The notes under the pieces were generated by a model. It did no database searches and was not told the DNA's origin. It saw nothing but the letters and a program-made list of their open reading frames with translations. A stretch of DNA of 5,739 nucleotides from Planctomycetota bacterium (GTDB taxonomy: Bacteria > Planctomycetota > MHYJ01 > JACQXL01 > JAVHLO01), in contig JAVHLO010000240.1 of NCBI GenBank assembly GCA_031082105.1, positions 1 through 5,739 of the forward strand. Reading direction: 5' to 3'. The translations under genes were made by a program, and so were the position numbers. Shown piece after piece: positions 1-4,728 of the stretch (positions are counted from its first letter, which is position 1; each line of letters opens with the position of its first letter).

Positions 1-55
1 TTGGGATTTGGGGCTTGGGATTTTGTTGGGATTTCGTCGTTGGAATTTGGGATTT
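1..55 (+). repeat. Degenerate TTGGGATTT repeat tract
   Basis: Exact copies of TTGGGATTT start at positions 1, 15, 26 and 47, and a one-base variant (TTGGAATTT) starts at 40. The spacing is irregular (14, 11, 14 and 7 bases), so this is a clustered degenerate repeat and not a clean tandem array. The tract may continue to the left of the window. The plus strand also carries four G-runs (3-5, 10-13, 17-19, 28-30) with loops of 4, 3 and 8 bases, which fits a possible G-quadruplex. It lies just upstream of the ribosome binding site of the gene at 104. The bases can be read as an N-terminal extension of that gene, but the repetitive composition argues they are untranslated. Confidence 0.7.
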
Positions 56-103
56 TCCGCCTCAGCGGATCCGCCCGAGGCGAACTTCGGAGGTTTCCAC
101 AGT

Positions 104-886
104 ATGCCGGACGTGAACGAAGAACATGACTCTGAGACGCCCTCCGATGCCGGCGCCACTGGCCGCGGGCAGGACTCCGGTCCGCGGGACGGCTCGGCGC
201 CGGGCCTGGGCACACTGATCGGCGGCCTGTCGATCCTCGCGGTCTGTGTCGCCGGCGCATTGTGGTTCTATTCGTACACGCAGCGATCGAACAACGCCGA
301 CAAGAAGCCGGCGGACTCCGCCGCGGCGCAACCGGCAACTGAGGGCGCAGGCCAGGCCGACGGCAGGGCTCAGCCCGCCGACCCGGAGACGAAGCCGCCC
401 GACCCCGCAACAACGACGGAGAAGCCGCCGGAAACGACGCCCGCTGTCCCGGCCGGCCAACAGGGAGAGCCGCCTTCGAGACGGATAGAACGCTGGGTCG
501 AACTCCTGAAGTCGCCCAATCTCCGCGCCAACATGCAGGCTGTTTTTCAACTGGAGAAGCGGATACGCTCGGGCGGGGAGGAATCGGTCGCGCTGCTGAT
601 GGAACTCGTCAAGACCGAGACCGACCAGACGGTGCGCTCGTGGGCGGTGCGGTTGCTCGGCGACTTCCGGAGCAAGACGCCCATGGTCTTTCTCACCGAG
701 CTGCTGAGGCGCGACGCGAACGAAGGCGTCCGCATGAGCGCGGCGAACGCCCTCGGCAACATCGGCGATAAGACGGTGCTGAACGTGCTGACCGCAGCCT
801 CGCTCGAGGACTCCTCGAAAGGGGTGACCGACGCCGCGCGCAAGGCGATCGAGCGCATCGAGGCGCGGAAGGCGGGCAAGGAATAG
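104..886 (+). CDS. Single-pass membrane protein with C-terminal HEAT-repeat domain
   Basis: Predicted protein of 260 residues. The ATG at 104 is chosen because CGGAGG (88-93) lies 10 bases upstream; the frame is open back to position 8, but that part crosses the TTGGGATTT repeat. Order of parts: acidic, polar N-terminus (1-33); one hydrophobic transmembrane segment (about 35-58, GLGTLIGG through WFYSY); a low-complexity Pro/Ala/Thr/Glu-rich linker (about 62-125); and an alpha-helical domain (about 128-260). That last domain has recurring HEAT-like signatures such as VRSWAVRLLGDF, VRMSAANALGNIGD and VTDAARKAIERIEA. HEAT repeats generally serve as protein-binding scaffolds; no catalytic residues are evident. 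Basic residues follow the membrane segment and acidic ones precede it, which by the positive-inside rule suggests the HEAT domain is cytoplasmic, but the topology is uncertain. No partner or pathway can be named. The downstream gene lies beyond a repeat element, so there is no evidence for an operon. Confidence 0.8.
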   Translation: MPDVNEEHDSETPSDAGATGRGQDSGPRDGSAPGLGTLIGGLSILAVCVAGALWFYSYTQRSNNADKKPADSAAAQPATEGAGQADGRAQPADPETKPPDPATTTEKPPETTPAVPAGQQGEPPSRRIERWVELLKSPNLRANMQAVFQLEKRIRSGGEESVALLMELVKTETDQTVRSWAVRLLGDFRSKTPMVFLTELLRRDANEGVRMSAANALGNIGDKTVLNVLTAASLEDSSKGVTDAARKAIERIEARKAGKE

Positions 887-927
887 TGGGGTCAGCTCTT
901 CACGGCCTGCTATCCAAACGCATGGCT

Positions 928-1132
928 GTCCCGGAGGGATATGTGGAAATAGCCCAGGAATTCATTCCTGGGTAACTGGTCGGCCTATTGAGTACCAGTC
1001 CCGGAGGGACGGCTGAACTGAGCTTAGACGGGCACTTGTCGGATCAGTCGTCCCTACGGGACTCGCCGGCTGGCTGGCGACTCGAACCCAGCAATGAATT
1101 GCTGGGCTATTCTCGCGGCATCCCTACGGGAT
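928..1132. repeat. Composite palindromic intergenic repeat, two inverted copies
   Basis: This fills most of the 271-base gap between the HEAT-repeat gene and the pilin-like gene. The left half reads GTCCCGGAGGGAT (928-940), a short spacer, then the hairpin CCCAGGAAT/ATTCCTGGG (953-961/964-972). The right half is its inverted counterpart: hairpin CCCAGCAAT/ATTGCTGGG (1087-1095/1098-1106), a spacer, then ATCCCTACGGGAT (1120-1132). Two further palindromes of the same kind lie between them: GTCCCGGAGGGAC (998-1010) and GTCCCTACGGGAC (1050-1062). On the opposite strand the right half reads TCCCGTAGGGAT...AATAGCCCAGCAATTCATTGCTGGG, matching the left half with compensated changes inside the stem (AGGAAT/ATTCCT against AGCAAT/ATTGCT). 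Paired changes suggest the fold matters. It resembles REP/BIME-like elements and carries no gene. It could act as a transcript terminator or stabiliser for the upstream gene. Confidence 0.75.
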
Positions 1133-1157
1133 GAATTGCGATTTGGACAACAAGGCT

Positions 1158-1718
1158 ATGAACCGGGCGCGAAAAGTAGAGCTGTTGGTGGTGCTAGGCA
1201 TCTTGTGTTGCCTCGTGGCGCTCCTTCTGCCCGCCGTGCTCAAGGCGCGGCACTGCACCAAGGCGAACGAATGTACCCGCAACCTGAAAACGCTCGGCCA
1301 GTTGATAAGCTCATACAGAGCGAAGTACGCTGGGTTTCCGCCGGCGCAGGGCAAGACCTTTCTCAACACGCTGCGCAACACGCCAACGCCGGAACTCTCC
1401 GTTGCAGGGAACCAGCACTGCCTCTTCGTCTGTCCCGGCCTGGGGCGAGCGCCCTCTTCGACCGCGCTCGACTATCGGTACTCCGTAGACCCGCCAGTGA
1501 GGACGCTAACCGACGAGTCAAGGTTTGACGAACCTCTCTGTGCCGACCTGCCGGCAAATCACGTCGGTCATCATGGCGAAGTGCATGTGCTTCTGCTTGA
1601 TGGATGCGTCCTGGCCGCCGGAGAAGGTGACGCTCCGGATTTCTGTTCCAGAGAACTATACAGGCTCTGCAACTCGCCCGAAATCCTGGTTCAGGAGCCG
1701 GTACAGAACGGCGAGTAG
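1158..1718 (+). CDS. Type IV pilin-like (pseudopilin-like) protein with C-terminal H...DG module
   Basis: Predicted protein of 186 residues. The ATG at 1158 has a weak AAGG (1152-1155) nearby; an in-frame ATG at 1131 would overlap the palindromic repeat and lacks a binding site. Residues 7-31 (VELLVVLGILCCLVALLLP then AVLKAR) match the N-terminal helix of type IV pilins and pseudopilins, including Glu8 in the Glu5 position and the helix proline. The usual Gly before the prepilin-peptidase cut is Arg here, so processing may be absent. After the helix come CTRNLKTLGQLISSY and GFPP (39-62), then a VCP motif (91-93), and near the end His135/His138/His139 followed by VHVLLLDGCV (142-151). This is the C-terminal pattern of DUF1559/H-X9-DG pilin-like proteins of PVC bacteria. 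It probably sits in the inner membrane with a periplasmic domain. The role is unknown. Nine cysteines are notable. The minus-strand neighbour ends in a similar module. Confidence 0.75.
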   Translation: MNRARKVELLVVLGILCCLVALLLPAVLKARHCTKANECTRNLKTLGQLISSYRAKYAGFPPAQGKTFLNTLRNTPTPELSVAGNQHCLFVCPGLGRAPSSTALDYRYSVDPPVRTLTDESRFDEPLCADLPANHVGHHGEVHVLLLDGCVLAAGEGDAPDFCSRELYRLCNSPEILVQEPVQNGE

Positions 1719-1948
1719 ATGCCCGGCAAGGGCCCAACACAATGGGGGCATTGCGTGCCATGGCTGGACAGCGTGCCGGCCAAACACCCGACCATCCCGG
1801 AGGGGCATTTGGCGGGAAGGACGCCTGGAATCCTGGCAACAGGGACTTGCACGAGACTCTGTGGTCAGTATGACAACCCGGTGTCTTCATCACGATCCCC
1901 AGTCGCAGCACGCCGACGACAAGCGGGCCGATCGTCTCCTGTCCGCAG
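1719..1948. other. Convergent intergenic gap, no gene seen
   Basis: This gap lies between the stop codons of two convergent genes. A plus-strand reading frame runs through it into the 3' end of the minus-strand gene, but it has no ribosome binding site and no recognisable motif. The only symmetry seen is a short CAATG/CATTG repeat (1740-1744/1749-1753) around GGGG, which is too weak to call a terminator. TCCCGGAGGGG (1795-1805) recalls the palindrome motif at 929-939 but is a single imperfect copy. Confidence 0.5.
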
Positions 1949-3286
1949 CTACTTCTTGCCTTCGTGCTCCTTCAGCTCCTTCTGGAACCGCTCTTCCGTG
2001 AGCGACAAAACACTTCCGTCGAAACAAAGGACGTGCCTGCTGCCGTCGTGAACCGGTTTCTTGTCCCAGACAATCGGCTTGTCCGGAGAGCAGGTGTCGT
2101 CGAGTTGGTCTTTGGTGCACTCGTAGCTCGTGCAACTCGGATTGCAGGCGGTCACCAGTTCCGCCTTCGGCGCCTTGTCACCGGACCTCTTGCAGACCAA
2201 CAGCCCATAGCCTCTTGAAGTAATTATTGCCAATTTCTGGCTGGGGTGGTTGTACAGGTCAAACAACAGCTTCAAGCCGGGCCCGGGATACTTGCACTCT
2301 GCTCCGAACTTTGTGACCCACAGGGTGATATACAAGCCGAGACGCTTCAGGTTGTTCAAGCAGTCTCTGTCACGTAGATCATCCAGACCGAGCTGCAAGT
2401 CATCCAACAAGGGCTTCAACTTGCGCACCAAGTCCTCGCGGGCAATGGAAGACTCGAGCTCGTGGCCGCAGACAGGACAAGCAGACCCTTCTTCCAAGAA
2501 AGATTCGTTCTCCTCGTCATCCTGTTCCAGCGCAGATTCCTCGAGCCCATCGGCCTGCGCGTATCCAACCTTGGCCGGGTTGGCGTTCGGCCATTCAGTG
2601 AGAGGCGCAGTGCCGTTCGCGGGCAGTGTGGCATTGACCGGCCCCGCAGGCAAGTTGTACTTGCCCAGTGCCGCATCGATGCGCCAGACCACGCCGCTCG
2701 CATCCACGATGAAAGCGTTCTTGCCGGTGGCGCCATAGTTCTCCGGGAACGCCATGAAAGCGAACCTGCTCGTGTTTTCGTAGGCCTGACCCGCGCCGTC
2801 CAGGTCGACCGCATACGAAACACTGGCCGCATCGTTGCGGAAGGCAGCAACGTAGTAGCCGGACTTCGGAATCGGCGCGGTTTGTGCCATCGCAGCCAGA
2901 CCAGGAACCTGCGTGTCGGCGGCATACGCGACAGCCACCAGCGGAAATTCCCCGCCACCCCCGTCACCGGCGCCGTCGGGAGACCAGTCCGACCTCGCAA
3001 CGGCAACGTCAACCATCATGGCCTCGGTGCCGCTCGGCTGACGGATGGCGCGATACATGCCGGCAACGTCAATGGTCCAATAGTCATTCGTGCCGTTGCC
3101 GTCGGCATCCATCTTGTGCCACAGGTTCTCCTGCGTAACCAGCGTCCTGAGCGTCCCGACTGCTCTTTGCTCGTTGCTCTGGCCTTGAGCCACGACGAGC
3201 AGAGGCGCGACGACCGCAATCGCGCAGAGGAGCAGGATGCCTGCACCAACCGCTCTGACCATTCCAAGCGCGCCCAATGTTCTCAT
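1949..3286 (-). CDS. Secreted or membrane-anchored protein: pilin/DUF2950-like domain fused to pilin-like C-terminal module
   Basis: Predicted protein of 445 residues. The start is the ATG whose first base is 3286, since GGAGG lies 7 bases upstream on the minus strand and a promoter sits 47 bases up; the frame stays open 30 codons further. Residues 10-33 form a hydrophobic segment: a signal peptide with possible cleavage at VVA|QGQ, or a degenerate pilin helix, since APLLVVAQGQSNEQRAVGTL parallels the pilin pattern of a proline followed by NE..AVG.LRT. DADGNGTNDYWT (60-71) resembles a calcium-binding loop. GYYVAAF (143-149) and FMAFPENYGATGKNAFIVD (177-195) recall DUF2950. An acidic stretch (249-266) leads to CPVCG (270-274). 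Residues 309-429 (CLNNLKRLGLYI; VC at 364-365; HDGSRHVLCFDGSVL) resemble the C-terminal module of the convergent pilin-like gene. Many cysteines (365, 381, 385, 390, 399) suggest disulfides or metal binding. The likely location is the envelope or periplasm. The function is unknown. Confidence 0.8.
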   Translation of the reverse strand: MRTLGALGMVRAVGAGILLLCAIAVVAPLLVVAQGQSNEQRAVGTLRTLVTQENLWHKMDADGNGTNDYWTIDVAGMYRAIRQPSGTEAMMVDVAVARSDWSPDGAGDGGGGEFPLVAVAYAADTQVPGLAAMAQTAPIPKSGYYVAAFRNDAASVSYAVDLDGAGQAYENTSRFAFMAFPENYGATGKNAFIVDASGVVWRIDAALGKYNLPAGPVNATLPANGTAPLTEWPNANPAKVGYAQADGLEESALEQDDEENESFLEEGSACPVCGHELESSIAREDLVRKLKPLLDDLQLGLDDLRDRDCLNNLKRLGLYITLWVTKFGAECKYPGPGLKLLFDLYNHPSQKLAIITSRGYGLLVCKRSGDKAPKAELVTACNPSCTSYECTKDQLDDTCSPDKPIVWDKKPVHDGSRHVLCFDGSVLSLTEERFQKELKEHEGKK

Positions 3287-3332
3287 GTTTGTGCCTCCAG
3301 AAACGAACCGCCCGAAATCCCGTCTGGAAAAC

Positions 3333-3361
3333 ATTGTATCCGCGACCAGTCCGGTTGTCAA
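3333..3361 (-). promoter_or_regulatory. Sigma70-type promoter of the minus-strand secreted-protein gene
   Basis: On the minus strand this reads TTGACA (3361-3356), a 17-base spacer, then TACAAT (3338-3333): a perfect -35 box and a 5/6 -10 box at optimal spacing. Transcription would begin near 3326, giving a leader of about 40 bases before the ATG at 3286, with the GGAGG binding site in it. No operator is evident. Confidence 0.8.
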
Positions 3362-3380
3362 GGGCTTTCTCGACAAGGGA

Positions 3381-3648
3381 CATCAAGCGGGTGTAGTCCC
3401 GGTTTGTGGGTAGTAGGGGCGGCGCGCCAGTGAATGCTGAAGCATTTGGGACTGTGACCTGAGCTGGAATGCACGTGAGGTCCCGTACAGCAATCAAGCG
3501 CCGCCCGATTCGTGCGACCTGCGGGTGGCGCTTGGCCGGCCTGTGGGAGGTTGTTGAGCGATTCAGCTTTCTCGTCGCATACGAATCTCGCGCGCGACTA
3601 CGGGCGCGCCACCCCTACCTAATAATCGCGGACTACACCCCATCAAGC
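3381..3648. mobile_element. MITE-like element (3389-3640) with 8-bp target duplication
   Basis: A 252-bp non-coding segment is bounded by inverted repeats. The outer 11 bases match perfectly (GGGTGTAGTCC at 3389-3399, GGACTACACCC at 3630-3640). An inner block matches at 15 of 16 (GTAGGGGCGGCGCGCC at 3413-3428 against the complement of 3603-3618). The stretches between the two blocks differ in sequence and length (13 against 11 bases). Immediately outside both ends is the identical octamer CATCAAGC (3381-3388 and 3641-3648), as expected for an 8-bp target-site duplication. No transposase is present, and the only reading frame of note runs out through the right end, so the element is non-autonomous. 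Ends starting with GG plus 8-bp duplications suggest mobilisation by an ISL3-, IS1595-, IS6- or IS256-like transposase; this is inference. It lies between two divergent promoters. Confidence 0.8.
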
Positions 3649-3665
3649 ACGCTCATAGAAAACGC

Positions 3666-3694
3666 TTGACATCGGAAGTTCATTCTAGTATCAT
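3666..3694 (+). promoter_or_regulatory. Sigma70-type promoter of the ribH-nusB-ftsY cluster
   Basis: TTGACA (3666-3671), a 17-base spacer and TATCAT (3689-3694) form a perfect -35 box and a 5/6 -10 box. Transcription would start near 3701, leaving a leader of about 59 bases before the ribH start. That leader is too short for an FMN riboswitch, and no conserved riboswitch blocks are seen, so flavin control at this site looks unlikely. The -35 box lies 17 bases from the right end of the MITE-like insertion and its duplication. Confidence 0.82.
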
Positions 3695-3746
3695 CAATCG
3701 ACATGTAGCGGCCAGGTGGAAATCCGCATTTTCTCACTCAACGTTT

Positions 3747-3759
3747 GGAGCGGTCCGCT
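3747..3759 (+). promoter_or_regulatory. ribH ribosome binding site with a small overlapping hairpin
   Basis: GGAG (3747-3750) lies 9 bases before the GTG at 3760 and decides that start over the in-frame TTG at 3745, which would put the binding site inside the coding region. The sequence AGCGGTCCGCT (3749-3759) is a perfect inverted repeat that overlaps the end of the binding site and touches the start codon. In RNA it could form four pairs with a three-base loop, which may lower initiation slightly. Confidence 0.55.
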
Positions 3760-4224
3760 GTGAAAGTCATTCAAGGCACGATGATCGGCAGCAAGAAACG
3801 CTTTTGCATCATTGCGAGCAGGTTCAACGATTTCGTGACCCGCCGGCTCGTCGAGGGCGCGCTTGACGCCCTGCAGCGGCGGGGCGTGAAGGAAGACGAC
3901 ATCGAGCTCATGTGGGTGCCGGGCTCTTTCGAGATCGCGCTGATCGCGCTCGAGGCGGCGGAGACGAAACGGTTCCAAGCCATAATGTGTCTCGGCACGA
4001 TAATAAAGGGCGAGACGCCCCACTTCGACTTCATCGCAGCCGAAGCGGCCAAGGGGATAGCGCACGTGGGCCTCACCACGCGTGTGCCGGCGGTCTTCGG
4101 GATCGTGACGGCGGACACGCTCGAGCAGGCAATCCAGCGCGCGGGCGCGAAGGAAGGGAACAAGGGGGCGCAGGCGGCCGAGGCGGCCATCGAGATGGCC
4201 AACCTCCTTGAACAATTGCGTTAG
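3760..4224 (+). CDS. ribH: 6,7-dimethyl-8-ribityllumazine synthase
   Basis: Predicted protein of 154 residues from a GTG start, the usual family length. It condenses 5-amino-6-ribitylamino-uracil with 3,4-dihydroxy-2-butanone 4-phosphate to form the lumazine that riboflavin synthase converts to riboflavin; it acts in the cytosol, usually as pentamers or 60-subunit capsids. Features seen: SRFNDFV (20-26), with Phe22 in the substrate pocket; VPGSFEIAL (53-61) with Glu58; and CLGTIIKGETPHFDF (77-91), with His88 in the catalytic place. FGIVTADTLEQA (113-124) is followed by Arg127, the phosphate-contacting residue, and GNKG (133-136). Phe22, Glu58, His88 and Arg127 fall at the same numbers as in the Bacillus subtilis enzyme. 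It is the first gene after the promoter at 3666 and is followed by nusB after 72 bases, a widespread pairing. No other rib gene is in the window. Confidence 0.97.
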   Translation: MKVIQGTMIGSKKRFCIIASRFNDFVTRRLVEGALDALQRRGVKEDDIELMWVPGSFEIALIALEAAETKRFQAIMCLGTIIKGETPHFDFIAAEAAKGIAHVGLTTRVPAVFGIVTADTLEQAIQRAGAKEGNKGAQAAEAAIEMANLLEQLR

Positions 4225-4296
4225 CGAGAGACCACCGAGAACACTGAAGGTACCGAAGCCAACCCGGAGAAGAGCAGTCGGTGGCACAACCTATCA
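4225..4296 (+). other. ribH-nusB spacer with simple CCGAG-like repeats and an inverted repeat
   Basis: The 72-base spacer contains loosely repeated ACCGAG/ACTGAAG/ACCGAAG words (4234-4257), reminiscent of the simple CACCGAGA-type intergenic tracts of some environmental bacteria. A 7-base inverted repeat, CCACCGA (4232-4238) and TCGGTGG (4278-4284), could fold the spacer into a loop ending just before the nusB start. The right arm covers the only GG-rich stretch able to serve as a ribosome binding site for nusB, and that stretch is a weak one. No terminator or promoter is visible, so read-through from ribH is expected. Confidence 0.4.
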
Positions 4297-4728
4297 ATGA
4301 AGACAGAAGCGCTCGGCACTCGAAGGAAGGGGCGGGAACTGGCCTTGAAGGTCCTCTATCAGATGGAGTTCAGGCCGACGTGGAGCGCCGGGGAGAAGGA
4401 AGACTTCGTTCTCAGCGATACCGGCCCAACCGCGGTGAAGCAGTTTGCGCGGGAACTTGTCGAAGGCGTCCAACGGAATCGCACCGTACTCGATGAGACC
4501 ATTTCCAGGCTGTCGACGGCCTGGAAACTCGATCGGATCGGGAGTATCGAACGGAACATCATCAGGATCGGCTGCTACGAAATCCTGTTCGGCGGCGACG
4601 TCCCGCCCGCCGCTGCAATCAACGAGGCCATCGAACTTGCGAAGCAGTACGGATCGGTTGAGGCCGGCCCGTTTGTGAACGGCGTCCTTGACGCCGTCAG
4701 GAAACAATGTTCTTCAAAAGAGCAATAG
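4297..4728 (+). CDS. nusB: Transcription antitermination factor NusB
   Basis: Predicted protein of 143 residues, a normal size for the family. NusB pairs with NusE (ribosomal protein S10), binds boxA RNA, and helps RNA polymerase transcribe through rRNA operons. The all-helical fold is recognised by RRKGRELALKVLYQMEF (9-25), whose basic patch contributes to RNA binding. Further support comes from WKLDRIGSIERNIIRIGCYE (76-95), DVPPAAAINEAIELAKQYGS (101-120) and FVNGVLDAV (126-134), which are the family's conserved core. The ATG at 4297 is the first reasonable start in frame; its ribosome binding site is poor, so translation may depend on the ribH transcript and nearby structure. The 3' end overlaps ftsY by 22 bases, indicating co-transcription and possible translational coupling. 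Confidence 0.96.
   Translation: MKTEALGTRRKGRELALKVLYQMEFRPTWSAGEKEDFVLSDTGPTAVKQFARELVEGVQRNRTVLDETISRLSTAWKLDRIGSIERNIIRIGCYEILFGGDVPPAAAINEAIELAKQYGSVEAGPFVNGVLDAVRKQCSSKEQ

Noticed and set aside
928..1132. CRISPR array
   Set aside because: The repeated units are palindromes in inverted orientation with unequal spacing, not evenly spaced direct repeats, and no cas gene is present.
1131..1157. Upstream ATG as the start of the pilin-like gene
   Set aside because: It lies in the palindromic repeat without a ribosome binding site, and the added residues precede a normal short pilin leader. It cannot be fully excluded.
1719..2051. Plus-strand reading frame of 110 codons after the pilin-like gene
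   Set aside because: It has no ribosome binding site, no motif, and runs into the 3' end of the convergent gene.
2462..3433. Long plus-strand reading frame of 323 codons opposite the secreted-protein gene
   Set aside because: It is antisense to a gene with a promoter, ribosome binding site and coherent domains. Its product is Arg-rich, low in recognisable motifs and has no ribosome binding site.
3469..3669. Small reading frame of 66 codons within the 3287-3759 gap
   Set aside because: It starts inside the MITE-like element, leaves through its right inverted repeat and ends in the ribH promoter, with an Arg-rich product and no ribosome binding site.
3703..3708. ATG-TAG start-stop mini-frame just after the predicted ribH transcription start
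   Set aside because: It has no ribosome binding site, and a six-base occurrence is expected by chance.
3695..3759. FMN riboswitch in the ribH leader
   Set aside because: The leader from the predicted start is about 59 bases, too short for the RFN element, and no conserved RFN blocks are visible.
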